From assembly GCA_011330545.1 (NCBI GenBank), contig DRQI01000004.1:1-10642 (forward strand): a stretch of 10,642 nt of DNA, read 5' to 3'. The notes below the pieces were generated by a model. The model had not been told where the DNA came from. It ran no database searches and saw nothing but the letters and a program-made list of their open reading frames with translations. Positions 1-8,851 of the stretch are shown piece by piece (the stretch's first letter is position 1; each line of letters opens with the position of its first letter). The position numbers and the translations under genes were made by a program. The stretch is from Flavobacteriia bacterium (GTDB lineage Bacteria; Bacteroidota; Bacteroidia; Flavobacteriales; Flavobacteriaceae).

Positions 1-1
1 A

Positions 2-2155
2 ATCTGCTAAAGTAGTTTCTTTTAAAATTTCATCTTCCCTACCCATTATGGTATGGTGCAATTGCACACAGGCAAATTTGTGAACTCCGGCTACTTTTTG
101 AATACTAACTGCTTGGTGATTGGCAAAGTTTTGATACAAAGGATATGCATTTACTCCTACTACCATATTTTCGTTTACGCCTTTTGTCCTGCCATATCCC
201 AATGCTAGGCCAACACTTCCCGGGGCTTGGCCTGGTTGAATATAAACCGGCACATTTTCAACAGTAATCCCGTTTACGGTTACATTTGCTTTATCGCCAT
301 TCAAGGCTCCGTTAGCTACCGTTTCATTTATCAATCCATATTTCTCGGCATCTACTCTCGAAATTACCAAATAATTATCCCAAGTAGTCCTGGTAATGGG
401 GTCTGGTAACTCTTGTAGCCAAGGATTGTTTGCCTGTTGGCCATTTCCCAAACTTACTTTTGTATATAATGACAGTTCAAGATCAGCAGGTTTTGCCGAT
501 GCCAATAAGGCCGCTGCCACAGTATTGTAATTAATTTTATTTTCGGTAATTTCATCCGCAGGAGCGGTATCTGCCACAGCAGTTTTTTTAAGGGTAATGC
601 CATCGTGAAGGGCTTGGTTCCATGATGTTCCTCCTAAAATAGCATTCTTCCAATAAGTTTTTACATAATCGTAATAAGATTGGCTCGCACCAATCCATTT
701 TAATAAGGTATCTTGAAATTGACGTGTGTCAAATAAGGGTTGTATGGTAGGTTGTACCAATCCGTAATGTCCTTTTTTAATCTGAACATCTCCCCAAGAT
801 TCTAAATAATGCGGTATTGCCCCAACATATTGTGATACAGATGCCGTTTCGTCTTCACTCATGGCAAAAGCCACACTCAATTTTACATTTTTCAACGCAT
901 CTTCAAAACCTGCTAAGGTATATGCAGGGTTTGTATTATAGGTAATTAAAGCCCCTACTTTACCGGCTTTCATATCTGCCAGTAATTGTAAAACTTTTTC
1001 ATTACTGCCACTCCTTACATATTTAGGAGCCTCAGCATTTACTACAGCACTTTGCAATGCATTGTTGATTGCCAATGCTATTAATTGTGCATTTTTATCT
1101 TGAATACCGGTGACTACTACGCCTTTACTACCGGCGGCTTTTAATTCTTTGATTACTTTTTTAACGCCTTCATCTGCTGAAGTGGCTTTAGAAGTGCCTA
1201 CCCCTGTCAATCCTTTATAGATGCTCAACAATACAGAAACTTGTTCTGATGGGGTTACCATATAACGCTTGTCAGCATTCGCGCCGGTCAAAGTCATGTT
1301 TGACTCAAACTGTACGTGGCGTGACATTTTACCGTTTTTAGGAATACGCCCTTTGGCATATCCTACTTCGTATCCGCCACCTTGCCAATCGGCTAAGAAA
1401 TCTGCCCCAATAGAAACAATTACATTTGCTTTGCTCAAATCATAATCGGGTAAGGCTCTCTCGCCATATAGGCTTTCAAAAGCATCTAAGGCTCCTGATT
1501 CTGATACTGCATCATAAGCAACATGTTCTACGTTGCCATATAGTGCCGTAAAATCTTGAATTAATTTTTGAGTAGACGGGCTGGCATGTGTACCGGTTAA
1601 AAAGACAATGGCTTTATTAGCAGCTTTGATCTCATTAAGTGTTGCTGTTATTTCTTTGTCAAAAACACCCCAAGTTACAGCCTTGCCATTTGCCTTTGGG
1701 CCTTTTAAACGATTGTTATCGTATAAAGAAAGTACCGAGGCTTGTACCCTTGCATTGGTGGTACCATTGGTTTTGGCCAAGGTATTAGGTTCTATCTTAA
1801 TAGGGCGCCCTTCGCGTACTTTTACCAATATATTGGCAAAATCTGAGCCGTCAGCAATTGAAGTAGCGTAATAATCGGCTACTCCCGGAGTTACATCATC
1901 AGGTTTTACTACATAGGGAATCGATTTAATAACCGGCCCTTCACAAGCAGCCAATGACGCTGCAGCAGTAGTAAATCCAACATATTTTAAAAAGTCTCTA
2001 CGCGATGTAGCAGAAGACCCTAACGCTTCTTTATCTCCAAGAAATTGATCTGTTGGAAGTTCTTCAACAAATTCGTTTTGTTTTAGCTTTTCAACAATAG
2101 AGCTCTCTTCGTTCAGCTCTTCAACACTTTTCCAGTATTTCTTGTTTGATGCCAT
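2..2155 (-). CDS. actB: ActB, alternative complex III Tat-exported MopB-like/iron-sulfur subunit (partial, C-terminus beyond left edge)
   Basis: The first 718 codons of a subunit of alternative complex III, the menaquinol:cytochrome c/oxidase oxidoreductase of many Bacteroidota. The frame is open without interruption to the left edge. Residues 1-75 look like the extended Tat-targeting region of this family: a Trp/Glu-rich segment (WKSVEEL, 8-14), the twin-arginine motif SRRDFLK at 51-57, a short hydrophobic stretch, and a lipobox-like LAAC at 68-71, so Cys71 may be lipidated. The rest reads as the molybdopterin-oxidoreductase-like (B1) domain. I see only two cysteines in the visible part (71 and 696), so no Fe-S motif is present there; this fits ActB, whose B1 domain is known to lack molybdopterin and whose Fe-S clusters sit in a C-terminal ferredoxin-like domain. 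Family members are usually around 1000 residues, so roughly 300 residues should lie beyond the edge. It follows actA by 87 bases. The ATG at 2155 is the only start that keeps the whole Tat region. Confidence 0.9.
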   Translation of the reverse strand, partial: MASNKKYWKSVEELNEESSIVEKLKQNEFVEELPTDQFLGDKEALGSSATSRRDFLKYVGFTTAAASLAACEGPVIKSIPYVVKPDDVTPGVADYYATSIADGSDFANILVKVREGRPIKIEPNTLAKTNGTTNARVQASVLSLYDNNRLKGPKANGKAVTWGVFDKEITATLNEIKAANKAIVFLTGTHASPSTQKLIQDFTALYGNVEHVAYDAVSESGALDAFESLYGERALPDYDLSKANVIVSIGADFLADWQGGGYEVGYAKGRIPKNGKMSRHVQFESNMTLTGANADKRYMVTPSEQVSVLLSIYKGLTGVGTSKATSADEGVKKVIKELKAAGSKGVVVTGIQDKNAQLIALAINNALQSAVVNAEAPKYVRSGSNEKVLQLLADMKAGKVGALITYNTNPAYTLAGFEDALKNVKLSVAFAMSEDETASVSQYVGAIPHYLESWGDVQIKKGHYGLVQPTIQPLFDTRQFQDTLLKWIGASQSYYDYVKTYWKNAILGGTSWNQALHDGITLKKTAVADTAPADEITENKINYNTVAAALLASAKPADLELSLYTKVSLGNGQQANNPWLQELPDPITRTTWDNYLVISRVDAEKYGLINETVANGALNGDKANVTVNGITVENVPVYIQPGQAPGSVGLALGYGRTKGVNENMVVGVNAYPLYQNFANHQAVSIQKVAGVHKFACVQLHHTIMGREDEILKETTLAD

Positions 2156-2178
2156 TTATAAATTTTATTTAATGATTT

Positions 2179-2217
2179 AAAGATTTAAAAATTGAGTATT
2201 TGCAATTTTTAATCTTT
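2179..2217 (-). other. A/T-rich hairpin in the actA-actB spacer
   Basis: An inverted repeat lies in the 87-base gap between the actA stop and the actB start. The inner arms 2186-2194 and 2203-2211 pair perfectly over 9 bp, and after one bulged T (2185) pairing continues for 6 bp (2179-2184 with 2212-2217), around an 8-base loop. It is almost entirely A/T, so it is weak in energy, and it lacks the GC stem of a classical terminator. It could be a partial terminator or an mRNA processing/stability element setting the actA:actB ratio, or chance in A/T-rich DNA. The structure is seen; the function is inferred. Confidence 0.35.
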
Positions 2218-2242
2218 TAATTTTTCTATTTTTTAATCACAT

Positions 2243-3784
2243 TTAATAGTGGCATTTACCACATTCTCTACCTCCCATTTCGGCAACAGTCGCTTTTTCT
2301 ACACCATATTTTTTTGACAACTCTTCATGAATTTTAGTGTAATACTCATTACTTTCTAATTTAAGGTCTGTTTTCTTATGACAATCCAAACACCAACCCA
2401 TTGTCAATTCAGAATATTGGTACACTTCATCCATTTCTTCAACCGGGCCATGACAGGTTTGGCATTTAAGCCCTGCTACCGTAACATGCTGTGAATGGTT
2501 ATAATATGCAAAATCGGGTAGGTTATGAATTCGTTTCCATTGAATGGGTTTTTGCTTATAGCCTTCTATATATGCCAATTTCTCTGAATCCCAACCGATG
2601 GCTTTATAAATTTTTTGTATTTCACCATCGTAAAAGGCTTTGTCTTTTTCTGAAGTAACAGGCCCGTTATATTCTGAAATACTCTTATGGCAATTCATAC
2701 ATACATTAACCGAAGGTATTCCTGATAATTTACTGTGTTTTGCATTTGAATGGCAATACTGGCAATCGATTTTATTATCGCCGGCATGTATTTTATGTGA
2801 AAAAGCAATGGGTTGAATAGGTTTATACCCTTGGTCTACACCAATACTCATCATCCATGCATAACCGGCATAACCGGCACCTAATAATAAGGCAATGGTC
2901 GTCACCAATTTTAAGAATTCATTTTTACTTCCTAAATATACCCAAAGTACTAGTAATAAAATTACCACCAATACTATATAGGTCATCCAAGAAGTTGATT
3001 CTTTCGGAGTGGCGATTCCGTCGTTTCCTTCCCCTCCACCGGCAACCGTAGGTGCTTTTGCAGTTAAAATATCTTCATGTGATGTAAATGCGATAATAGC
3101 TTTTATATCTTCATCGGATAACTGTGGGAATGCCGTCATCGGCATTTTATTATTCTCTTCATAAACAGCAATCGCATCAGCATCTCCACTGGCTCTGAAT
3201 GCATTGTTATCTTTAATCCATGCCTTTAACCAATCTGCTGTTCTTCTGTCAGCAACATTTCTTAAGGCAGGGCCGATGAGTTTGCCGTCTAATTTATGAC
3301 AGGCAGCACAATTGGCGTTGAATATTTTTTTTCCTTTTACCACTTGTAGTGAATCTATCCCTAAAGCAGCAGCACTTGATGCCCCACCACCACTTTGTGG
3401 CTTGGCTTCAGGCTTATTATCAGTATAGGCTAGAATATCATCAATATCTTGGTCTGATAACTGTGGAAATGGCGTCATTGGCATTTTGTTGAACTCTTCA
3501 TAAATGGCAATGGCATCGGCATCTCCGCTGGCTCGTAAGGCATTGTTGTCTTTAATCCAAGCATGCAGCCATTCCTTAGTCCGCTTTTCACTAATACCCT
3601 CTAAAGCAGGGCCAATTAGCTTTTTATCTAATTTATGACAAGCAGCACAATTGGCATTAAATATACCTTTGCCTTTTTTAGCATCACCGTTTTGAGCGGA
3701 TAAATGCACTGTAAAAAGTAAAATGAATGAAAGACTTGATAGGATGAATCGTTGGATTTTGGTGTGTTGAAGTACACTTTTCAT
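2243..3784 (-). CDS. actA: ActA, alternative complex III multiheme cytochrome c subunit with two N-terminal monoheme domains
   Basis: A 513-residue membrane-anchored cytochrome c that, with the other Act subunits, carries electrons from menaquinol oxidation towards cytochrome c or the terminal oxidase. Residues 1-30 form a signal peptide (hydrophobic 13-29, likely cut near Ala30-Gln31). Two class I cytochrome c domains follow, with heme sites C46-H50 and C159-H163 and KMPM motifs that could supply the axial Met. Two hydrophobic segments (about 266-285 and 291-314) are separated by a short charged turn, which would place both heme regions in the periplasm. The C-terminal five-heme ActA core has CxxCH at 341, 362, 441, 465 and 508. 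That makes seven c-type heme sites. The five-heme core is the part shared with characterised ActA; the doubled N-terminal domain is the odd feature. It is the first gene of the minus-strand unit, followed by actB, with a good promoter upstream. Some annotations would call it a cytochrome c3 family or c-type cytochrome protein. Confidence 0.93.
   Translation of the reverse strand: MKSVLQHTKIQRFILSSLSFILLFTVHLSAQNGDAKKGKGIFNANCAACHKLDKKLIGPALEGISEKRTKEWLHAWIKDNNALRASGDADAIAIYEEFNKMPMTPFPQLSDQDIDDILAYTDNKPEAKPQSGGGASSAAALGIDSLQVVKGKKIFNANCAACHKLDGKLIGPALRNVADRRTADWLKAWIKDNNAFRASGDADAIAVYEENNKMPMTAFPQLSDEDIKAIIAFTSHEDILTAKAPTVAGGGEGNDGIATPKESTSWMTYIVLVVILLLVLWVYLGSKNEFLKLVTTIALLLGAGYAGYAWMMSIGVDQGYKPIQPIAFSHKIHAGDNKIDCQYCHSNAKHSKLSGIPSVNVCMNCHKSISEYNGPVTSEKDKAFYDGEIQKIYKAIGWDSEKLAYIEGYKQKPIQWKRIHNLPDFAYYNHSQHVTVAGLKCQTCHGPVEEMDEVYQYSELTMGWCLDCHKKTDLKLESNEYYTKIHEELSKKYGVEKATVAEMGGRECGKCHY
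3083..3673 (-). repeat. Tandem duplication of a monoheme cytochrome c domain inside actA
   Basis: The two copies span 3422-3673 (protein residues 38-121) and 3083-3334 (residues 151-234), with a period of 339 bases (113 codons). Aligned without gaps, 64 of 84 residues match by my count (about 76%), including the stretch FNANCAACHKLD, the segment AWIKDNNA and RASGDADAIA. The DNA is similar to a comparable degree, with many third-position differences, so the duplication is not brand new. A Gly/Ser/Ala-rich linker (about 124-148) joins the copies. Confidence 0.9.
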
Positions 3785-3880
3785 ATTATAAAGTATATTA
3801 TCTGTCCTGTTTGGTACGGTTTTTTCTATTTAAAAAATAAACCATCAATATATTGGGCTTACTTTCCAAAAAAGATTTGA

Positions 3881-3910
3881 CAAAAATACTATTATTATAA
3901 TAGAAGCAAA
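3881..3910 (-). promoter_or_regulatory. Bacteroidota-type promoter for actA-actB
   Basis: Reading the minus strand, TTTG (3910-3907) is followed after 18 bases by TATTTTTG (3888-3881). This matches the -33 TTTG and -7 TAnnTTTG elements of the major sigma factor in Bacteroidota, with near-usual spacing. Transcription would begin a few bases further on, near 3875, giving a leader of about 90 bases before the actA ATG at 3784. The boxes are seen; use as a promoter is inferred. Confidence 0.6.
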
Positions 3911-3986
3911 ATGTAAAAATAATGTTAAATGTAATTTATATTCATTCTAAATAACAATATGGCAGGCAAAGCTCAAAACAAAATTT

Positions 3987-3994
3987 TAAATTTG
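3987..3994 (+). promoter_or_regulatory. Possible -7 box for the SPOR-domain gene
   Basis: TAAATTTG matches the Bacteroidota TAnnTTTG -7 consensus and ends 18 bases before the ATG at 4013, which would give a leader of roughly a dozen bases. I see no TTTG at the expected -33 position, so this is weaker than the divergent actA promoter in the same 228-base spacer. Confidence 0.35.
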
Positions 3995-4012
3995 TCGAAA
4001 TTTTAATCTCTA

Positions 4013-4411
4013 ATGAAAACATTATTACTTAAATATACCTTTATAGTTACGGTGATTAGCCTATTTTGTTCAACAAAACTAATAGCACAAAACGAAGGTG
4101 TTGTACGCATTCATAGTAGTGATAAAATAAAACAGATTATCTCTAAAAAAAAGGCGTACAATAAACGTACTAAAAAAGTAAAAGGTTATAAGATTCAATT
4201 GTTTTATGGCAACGAACGAGCAGCCTATAAAGTCCGTGATAAATTTTTAGAAGCGTTTCCTGACACACCCATAGAAATTCGATTTTTTTCTCCCGAATGG
4301 AAAGTTTGGGTAGGATCTTATAAAACACGACTGGAAGCTGACAGGGCCAAAAAAACATTTGAAGAAGCCTCTTTTAACCCGTTTGTTTTTCAAACCGAAA
4401 TCAAAATTTAG
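4013..4411 (+). CDS. Secreted SPOR-domain protein
   Basis: A 132-residue protein with an N-terminal signal peptide (residues 1-25, cut near LIA-Q). A basic, Lys-rich linker follows (about 38-57, including SKKKAYNKRTKK), then a C-terminal SPOR-like domain from about 57 to 132. The domain shows the usual pattern: a first strand YKIQLFYG, a helix with charged residues and the KF motif, the strand WKVWVGSYKTRLEA, and a helix with a final strand ending FQTEIKI. SPOR domains bind peptidoglycan with denuded glycans, so the protein is probably periplasmic and associated with the cell wall; its exact role is unknown. It is divergent from actA (228-base gap) and 86 bases upstream of ruvB on the same strand. 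No GC-rich terminator follows, so read-through into ruvB is plausible. The ATG at 4013 is chosen because it gives a complete signal peptide. Confidence 0.83.
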   Translation: MKTLLLKYTFIVTVISLFCSTKLIAQNEGVVRIHSSDKIKQIISKKKAYNKRTKKVKGYKIQLFYGNERAAYKVRDKFLEAFPDTPIEIRFFSPEWKVWVGSYKTRLEADRAKKTFEEASFNPFVFQTEIKI

Positions 4412-4484
4412 CGTTGAACTCATTATTTATACAAGGTTGAGTATCAAAATATAATTTTAGAAGGCTCTCTTTTCTTTTTTAGCA

Positions 4485-4492
4485 TATCTTTG
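4485..4492 (+). promoter_or_regulatory. Promoter-like TATCTTTG box immediately before ruvB
   Basis: TATCTTTG matches the TAnnTTTG -7 consensus and ends only 5 bases before the ruvB ATG at 4498. If it is used, transcription would begin at or next to the start codon, giving a leaderless or nearly leaderless message. No TTTG is visible at the -33 position, so chance occurrence remains possible. Confidence 0.35.
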
Positions 4493-4497
4493 CTATT

Positions 4498-5520
4498 ATG
4501 AATGAAAATCTAAACCCATCAAGCGACTATCTCTCTAATGAGGAATTAGATATTGAAAAAAAATTACGCCCCTTACAATTTGATGATTTTACAGGGCAAG
4601 AACAAATATTAGAAAACCTTAAAATATTTGTACAAGCAGCCAATCAGCGTGACGAAGCCTTAGACCATACACTATTTCACGGCCCTCCCGGCTTGGGCAA
4701 AACCACTCTCGCTTATATTTTAGCCCACGAATTAAATGCCAACATCAAAGTTACCTCCGGCCCGGTATTGGATAAACCCGGCGATTTGGCAGGCCTATTG
4801 ACCAACTTAAGCGAGCGCGACGTGTTATTTATTGATGAAATTCACAGGCTGAGCCCCATTGTTGAAGAATACCTCTACTCGGCTATGGAAGATTATAAGA
4901 TAGATATTATGATAGAATCGGGGCCCAATGCCAGAACGGTACAGATAAATTTAGAGCCTTTTACATTAGTAGGTGCTACCACCCGGTCTGGCTTGCTCAC
5001 TGCACCGATGCGTGCCCGTTTTGGCATCAACAGCCGGCTAGAATATTACAAGACCGACTTATTAACCACTATTGTGCAGCGAAGTGCACAAATATTAAAA
5101 GTACCTATTTCTATGGAAGCCGCCATTGAAATTGCCGGCCGCAGTAGGGGAACCCCTAGAATTACCAATGCTTTATTGCGCAGGGTACGCGATTTTGCAC
5201 AAATTAAAGGAACCGGCAGTATTGATATAACGATTGCTAAATTTGCCCTAAAAGCATTGAATGTAGATGCCTACGGCTTAGATGAAATGGATAATAAAAT
5301 ACTTGCTACCATCATAGATAAATTTAAAGGTGGCCCTGTTGGGATTACTACCTTAGCTACCGCCGTAAGCGAAAGTGCCGAGACCATTGAAGAAGTATAT
5401 GAGCCGTTTTTAATACAACAAGGATTTATCATGCGAACTCCTAGAGGAAGGGAAGTTACTGAATTGGCTTATAAACACTTAGGTAAAACGAAAGGGAGTA
5501 TTCAAGGTGGATTGTTTTAA
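4498..5520 (+). CDS. ruvB: RuvB, Holliday junction branch migration ATPase
   Basis: A 340-residue AAA+ motor, the usual family length. With RuvA it forms the complex that drives branch migration of Holliday junctions during recombinational repair. Visible motifs in order: the N-terminal [12 protein letters not shown] (23-34), Walker [10 protein letters not shown] (62-70), Walker B with the DEIH box LFIDEIHR (110-117; D113, E114), sensor 1 around VGATTRSG (158-164), the arginine finger region MRARFG (171-176), sensor 2 GTPRITN (218-224), and a C-terminal winged-helix domain from about 257 to the end. The conserved N-terminal region supports the ATG at 4498. Its partner ruvA is 3.5 kb downstream on the same strand, separated by queG and maeB. 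No unusual residues were seen. Confidence 0.99.
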   Translation: MNENLNPSSDYLSNEELDIEKKLRPLQFDDFTGQEQILENLKIFVQAANQRDEALDHTLFHGPPGLGKTTLAYILAHELNANIKVTSGPVLDKPGDLAGLLTNLSERDVLFIDEIHRLSPIVEEYLYSAMEDYKIDIMIESGPNARTVQINLEPFTLVGATTRSGLLTAPMRARFGINSRLEYYKTDLLTTIVQRSAQILKVPISMEAAIEIAGRSRGTPRITNALLRRVRDFAQIKGTGSIDITIAKFALKALNVDAYGLDEMDNKILATIIDKFKGGPVGITTLATAVSESAETIEEVYEPFLIQQGFIMRTPRGREVTELAYKHLGKTKGSIQGGLF

Positions 5521-5578
5521 ACTAAAATGAAACACCCGAATTTAATCTAGCATCTTATAAAAATATGATACGCTTCAA

Positions 5579-6520
5579 ATGACTCAGCATGTCAATATGA
5601 ATGCAACCCAAAAACATACACACCTCATCAAAACCGAAGCCAAACGCCTCGGTTTTTTGTCGTGTGGCATCTCTAAGGCAGCATTCTTAGAAGAAGAAGC
5701 TCCCCGATTGGAAAATTGGCTCAAAAACAATATGCATGGCCAAATGCATTATATGGAAAATCATTTCGACAAGCGCCTAGATCCAACAAAACTGGTAGAA
5801 GGTTCTAAATCTGTCATTTCATTATTATATAATTATTATCCAAGCCAACAACAAAAATCTCATAGCTATAAACTGTCAAAATACGCCTATGGTACCGACT
5901 ATCATTTTGTTATTAAAGATAAACTGAAAAAATTGCTGCATTTTATTACCGAAAAAATTGGCGAAGTACACGGCAGGGCTTTTGTAGATTCTGCTCCCGT
6001 ACTTGACAAAGCATGGGCGGCAAAAAGCGGACTGGGCTGGATTGGCAAACACAGTAATTTAATCACCCGGCAAGTAGGCTCTTTTTATTTTATTGCCGAA
6101 TTGATTCTCGATATAGAACTCAACTATGACCAGCCAACTACAGACCACTGTGGCTCATGTACCGCCTGTATCGATGCTTGCCCAACACAAGCCATTGTAG
6201 AATCGCATATTGTTGATGGCAGCAAATGCATTTCTTATTTCACCATAGAATTAAAAAATGAAATCCCTACTGCCGTGAAGGGGCAATTTGAAGATTGGAT
6301 GTTCGGTTGTGACATTTGCCAAGATGTATGCCCTTGGAATCGATTTTCAAAACCACACAACGAACCCCTATTCCATCCACATCCCGATTTGCTGAGCATG
6401 ACAAAAAAAGATTGGGAAGAAATTACCCAAGATATCTTTCAAAATATATTCAAGAAATCTGCCGTAAAACGTACCAAATTTAACGGATTGAAAAGAAATA
6501 TTGAGTTTTTGAAAGATTAA
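5579..6520 (+). CDS. queG: QueG, epoxyqueuosine reductase
   Basis: A 313-residue cobalamin-dependent iron-sulfur enzyme that reduces epoxyqueuosine to queuosine in the wobble position of tRNAs with GUN anticodons, the last step of queuosine synthesis. The N-terminal domain includes [20 protein letters not shown] (135-154); Asp137 fits the catalytic Asp of the family. Two [4Fe-4S] motifs are clear: C191-x2-C194-x2-C197-x3-C201-P, and C217 with C244-x2-C247-x3-C251-P. It is the short form, ending soon after the second cluster and lacking the C-terminal helical-repeat extension of longer homologues. Met1 (5579) and Met7 (5597) are both possible starts; the family similarity begins only after Met7 (from about [12 protein letters not shown]), so 5597 cannot be excluded. 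It lies 58 bases after ruvB and 57 bases before maeB, probably in one transcript. Confidence 0.97.
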   Translation: MTQHVNMNATQKHTHLIKTEAKRLGFLSCGISKAAFLEEEAPRLENWLKNNMHGQMHYMENHFDKRLDPTKLVEGSKSVISLLYNYYPSQQQKSHSYKLSKYAYGTDYHFVIKDKLKKLLHFITEKIGEVHGRAFVDSAPVLDKAWAAKSGLGWIGKHSNLITRQVGSFYFIAELILDIELNYDQPTTDHCGSCTACIDACPTQAIVESHIVDGSKCISYFTIELKNEIPTAVKGQFEDWMFGCDICQDVCPWNRFSKPHNEPLFHPHPDLLSMTKKDWEEITQDIFQNIFKKSAVKRTKFNGLKRNIEFLKD

Positions 6521-6544
6521 CTACCCTATTATAGAAACCCTTTA

Positions 6545-6552
6545 TATCTTTG
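6545..6552 (+). promoter_or_regulatory. Possible -7 box for maeB
   Basis: TATCTTTG, the same eight bases as before ruvB, ends 25 bases ahead of the maeB ATG at 6578. The position would give a short leader. A TTTTTG run at the 3' end of queG is too far upstream (33 bases) to serve as a normal -33 element, so only half of a promoter is visible. Confidence 0.35.
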
Positions 6553-6577
6553 TGGGCTCAACTCTAAATTATTTTGC

Positions 6578-8851
6578 ATGAGCAATCGCAAACAAAAACG
6601 GGCAGCATTAAATTACCATTCAAAACCTAAACCCGGCAAAATAGAGGTAATACCTACCAAAAAATACGCCTCGCAACGCGATTTATCACTGGCCTATTCA
6701 CCGGGTGTTGCCGTACCCTGTTTAGAAATTGCCAACAATAATAAAGATGTATATAAATATACCTCTAAAGGAAATTTAGTTGCCGTAATTTCAAACGGAA
6801 CAGCAGTACTAGGGCTTGGCAATATTGGGCCTTTAGCTTCAAAACCCGTAATGGAAGGTAAAGGATTGCTATTTAAAATTTTTGCCGATATCGATGTTTT
6901 TGATATAGAAGTAGACGCCACCGATGTAGATAAATTTGTAGAAACTGTCAAAGCTATTGCCCCCACTTTCGGCGGTATTAATTTAGAAGATATCAAAGCC
7001 CCCGAAGCCTTTGAAATAGAGCGAAGGTTAAAAGAAGAATTAGACATTCCGGTAATGCATGACGACCAACACGGTACAGCCATCATTTCTGCAGCAGCAT
7101 TAAAAAATGCTTGTGAGGTGGCAAAAAAAGATATTTCAAAGGTGCAAATTGTAGTAAGTGGTGCCGGTGCTGCCGCTATTTCATGCACGCGGCTTTATAT
7201 TAAAATTGGCGCCAATCCTAAGAATATTGTCATGTTAGACAGTAAAGGCGTCATCCGTAAAGACCGCAAGAGCCTTTCACCGCAAAAAAAAGAATTTGCT
7301 ACTGCTAGAGATATTCATACTTTAGAAGAAGCCATGAAAGGTGCCGATGTTTTTATGGGCTTATCCAAAGGAGGCATTGTCACTCCGTCAATGATAAAAT
7401 CTATGGCCAACAACCCTATTGTTTTTGCCATGGCCAACCCTGATCCCGAAATTGAATACCAACTAGCCGTGAATACCAGAGATGATATCATTATGGCCAC
7501 AGGAAGGTCAGACCATCCTAATCAAGTAAATAATGTACTCGGTTTTCCTTTTATTTTTAGAGGCGCCTTAGACGTACGGGCTACCAAAATAAATGAGGCT
7601 ATGAAATTAGCCGCTGTACATGCTTTGGCAAATCTGGCAAAAACCCCGGTGCCCGAACAAGTAAATATTGTTTATGATCAGGTAAACCTTACCTTCGGTA
7701 AAGAGTATATCATTCCGAAACCTTTCGACCCACGCCTCATTTATGAAATTCCACCGGCAATTGCCAAAGCTGCTATGGACTCAGGTGTTGCCACAGCCCC
7801 TATTACCGATTGGGACAAATACAGAGATGAACTAATGGAACGGTTGGGTACTGAGAGTAAAGTAATCAGGTTGTTGCATGACCGGGCTAGAAATAATCCG
7901 AAGAGCGTTATTTTTGCTGAAGCCGACCATTTAGATGTATTAAAAGCAGCACAAATAGTACACGACGAACGTATCGGTTTCCCTATATTATTAGGAAATA
8001 AAGAGATTATTTTAGAATTAAAAGAAGAAATTGGTTTTAATGCAGACGTACCCATTATTGACCCCAAAACTCCTGAAGAAAAAGAAAGAAGATATCGTTT
8101 TGCCGAAAAATACTGGAAAGCCCGCCAACGAAAAGGCATTAAATTATTAGACGCCCAAAAATGGATGCGCGAACGTAATTATTTTGCCTCTATGATGGTT
8201 AATGAAGGAGAAGCCGATGCTTTAATTACCGGGTATACACGTAATTATTCGGCAGTTGTCAAACCTATTTTCGAATTGATTGGCATGGCAAAAGGCGTTA
8301 CCAGAATTGCCGCTACCAATTTGATGCTGACCAAAAGAGGGCCGATGTTTTTGGCAGATACTACCATAAATATTAACCCTACGGCAAAACAATTGGCTAA
8401 AATATCGCAATTAACCGCATCACTGGCAAGAATGTTTAATATCAAGCCCAATATTGCAATGCTTTCGTATTCTAATTTTGGAGCTTCCAATTCAGAAAAT
8501 GCCACTAAAATTTCCGAAGCTATTGAATACACCCATCGCATGTATCCAAATGTAACTATTGACGGCGAATTGCAAGCAGATTTTGCCTTAAATCCAGAAC
8601 TCTTAAAAAAAGAGTTTCCCTTTTCTAAATTGGTAAATAAAAAAGTAAATGTGCTGATTTTTCCGAATCTTGATGCAGCTAATATCACCTATAAATTAAT
8701 GAAAGAGTTGTACAATGCAGAATCAATAGGGCCAATAATGCTAGGGATGAAAAAGCCGGCACATATTTTACAATTGGGGGCCAGTGTAGACGAAATGGTA
8801 AATATGGCTGCTATTGCTGTAATTGATGCACAAGAAAAGGCTAAAATTTAA
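6578..8851 (+). CDS. maeB: MaeB, NADP-dependent malic enzyme with C-terminal phosphotransacetylase-like domain
   Basis: A 757-residue two-domain malic enzyme that converts malate to pyruvate and CO2 with reduction of NAD(P); the length is close to MaeB of other bacteria. In the malic domain Tyr40 (LAYSPGVA) and Lys95 (MEGKGLLFK) fit the catalytic pair, and Glu137-Asp138 with Asp162-Asp163 (HDDQHGTA) fit metal binding. A Rossmann domain carries GAGAAA (195-200), and NPDPEIE (287-293) and [17 protein letters not shown] (309-325) are conserved. From about 430 to the end is a phosphotransacetylase-like domain (for example [10 protein letters not shown] at 441-450). In E. coli MaeB the corresponding domain has a regulatory role and responds to acetyl-CoA. 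NADP rather than NAD use is the family assignment, not shown by the sequence alone. It lies between queG and ruvA, and the 138-base spacer after it is the longest in the plus-strand series. Confidence 0.97.
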   Translation: MSNRKQKRAALNYHSKPKPGKIEVIPTKKYASQRDLSLAYSPGVAVPCLEIANNNKDVYKYTSKGNLVAVISNGTAVLGLGNIGPLASKPVMEGKGLLFKIFADIDVFDIEVDATDVDKFVETVKAIAPTFGGINLEDIKAPEAFEIERRLKEELDIPVMHDDQHGTAIISAAALKNACEVAKKDISKVQIVVSGAGAAAISCTRLYIKIGANPKNIVMLDSKGVIRKDRKSLSPQKKEFATARDIHTLEEAMKGADVFMGLSKGGIVTPSMIKSMANNPIVFAMANPDPEIEYQLAVNTRDDIIMATGRSDHPNQVNNVLGFPFIFRGALDVRATKINEAMKLAAVHALANLAKTPVPEQVNIVYDQVNLTFGKEYIIPKPFDPRLIYEIPPAIAKAAMDSGVATAPITDWDKYRDELMERLGTESKVIRLLHDRARNNPKSVIFAEADHLDVLKAAQIVHDERIGFPILLGNKEIILELKEEIGFNADVPIIDPKTPEEKERRYRFAEKYWKARQRKGIKLLDAQKWMRERNYFASMMVNEGEADALITGYTRNYSAVVKPIFELIGMAKGVTRIAATNLMLTKRGPMFLADTTININPTAKQLAKISQLTASLARMFNIKPNIAMLSYSNFGASNSENATKISEAIEYTHRMYPNVTIDGELQADFALNPELLKKEFPFSKLVNKKVNVLIFPNLDAANITYKLMKELYNAESIGPIMLGMKKPAHILQLGASVDEMVNMAAIAVIDAQEKAKI

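Noticed and set aside
227..409. Plus-strand open frames at 227-409 and 1608-1871 in the left 2 kb
   Set aside because: They are antisense to the continuous actB frame, which I checked codon by codon without finding a stop. Their products resemble no family I know.
2..2155. Reading actB as an active molybdenum oxidoreductase
   Set aside because: The fold family is similar, but the gene follows actA, has the ActB-type Tat leader, and has no N-terminal Fe-S cysteine motif. ActB is known to lack the molybdopterin cofactor.
2857..3051. Small open frames opposite actA (2857-3051, +) and opposite the SPOR gene (4170-4358, -)
   Set aside because: Both are shadows of clearly real genes and have no supporting features such as a recognisable domain.
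6694..7188. A 164-codon open frame on the minus strand inside maeB
   Set aside because: It lies wholly inside the well-conserved malic enzyme gene on the opposite strand, and its translation is low-complexity Ser/Ala/Ile-rich sequence typical of antisense frames. The same applies to the minus-strand frames at 7315-7500, 7741-8139, 8222-8410 and 8245-8688.
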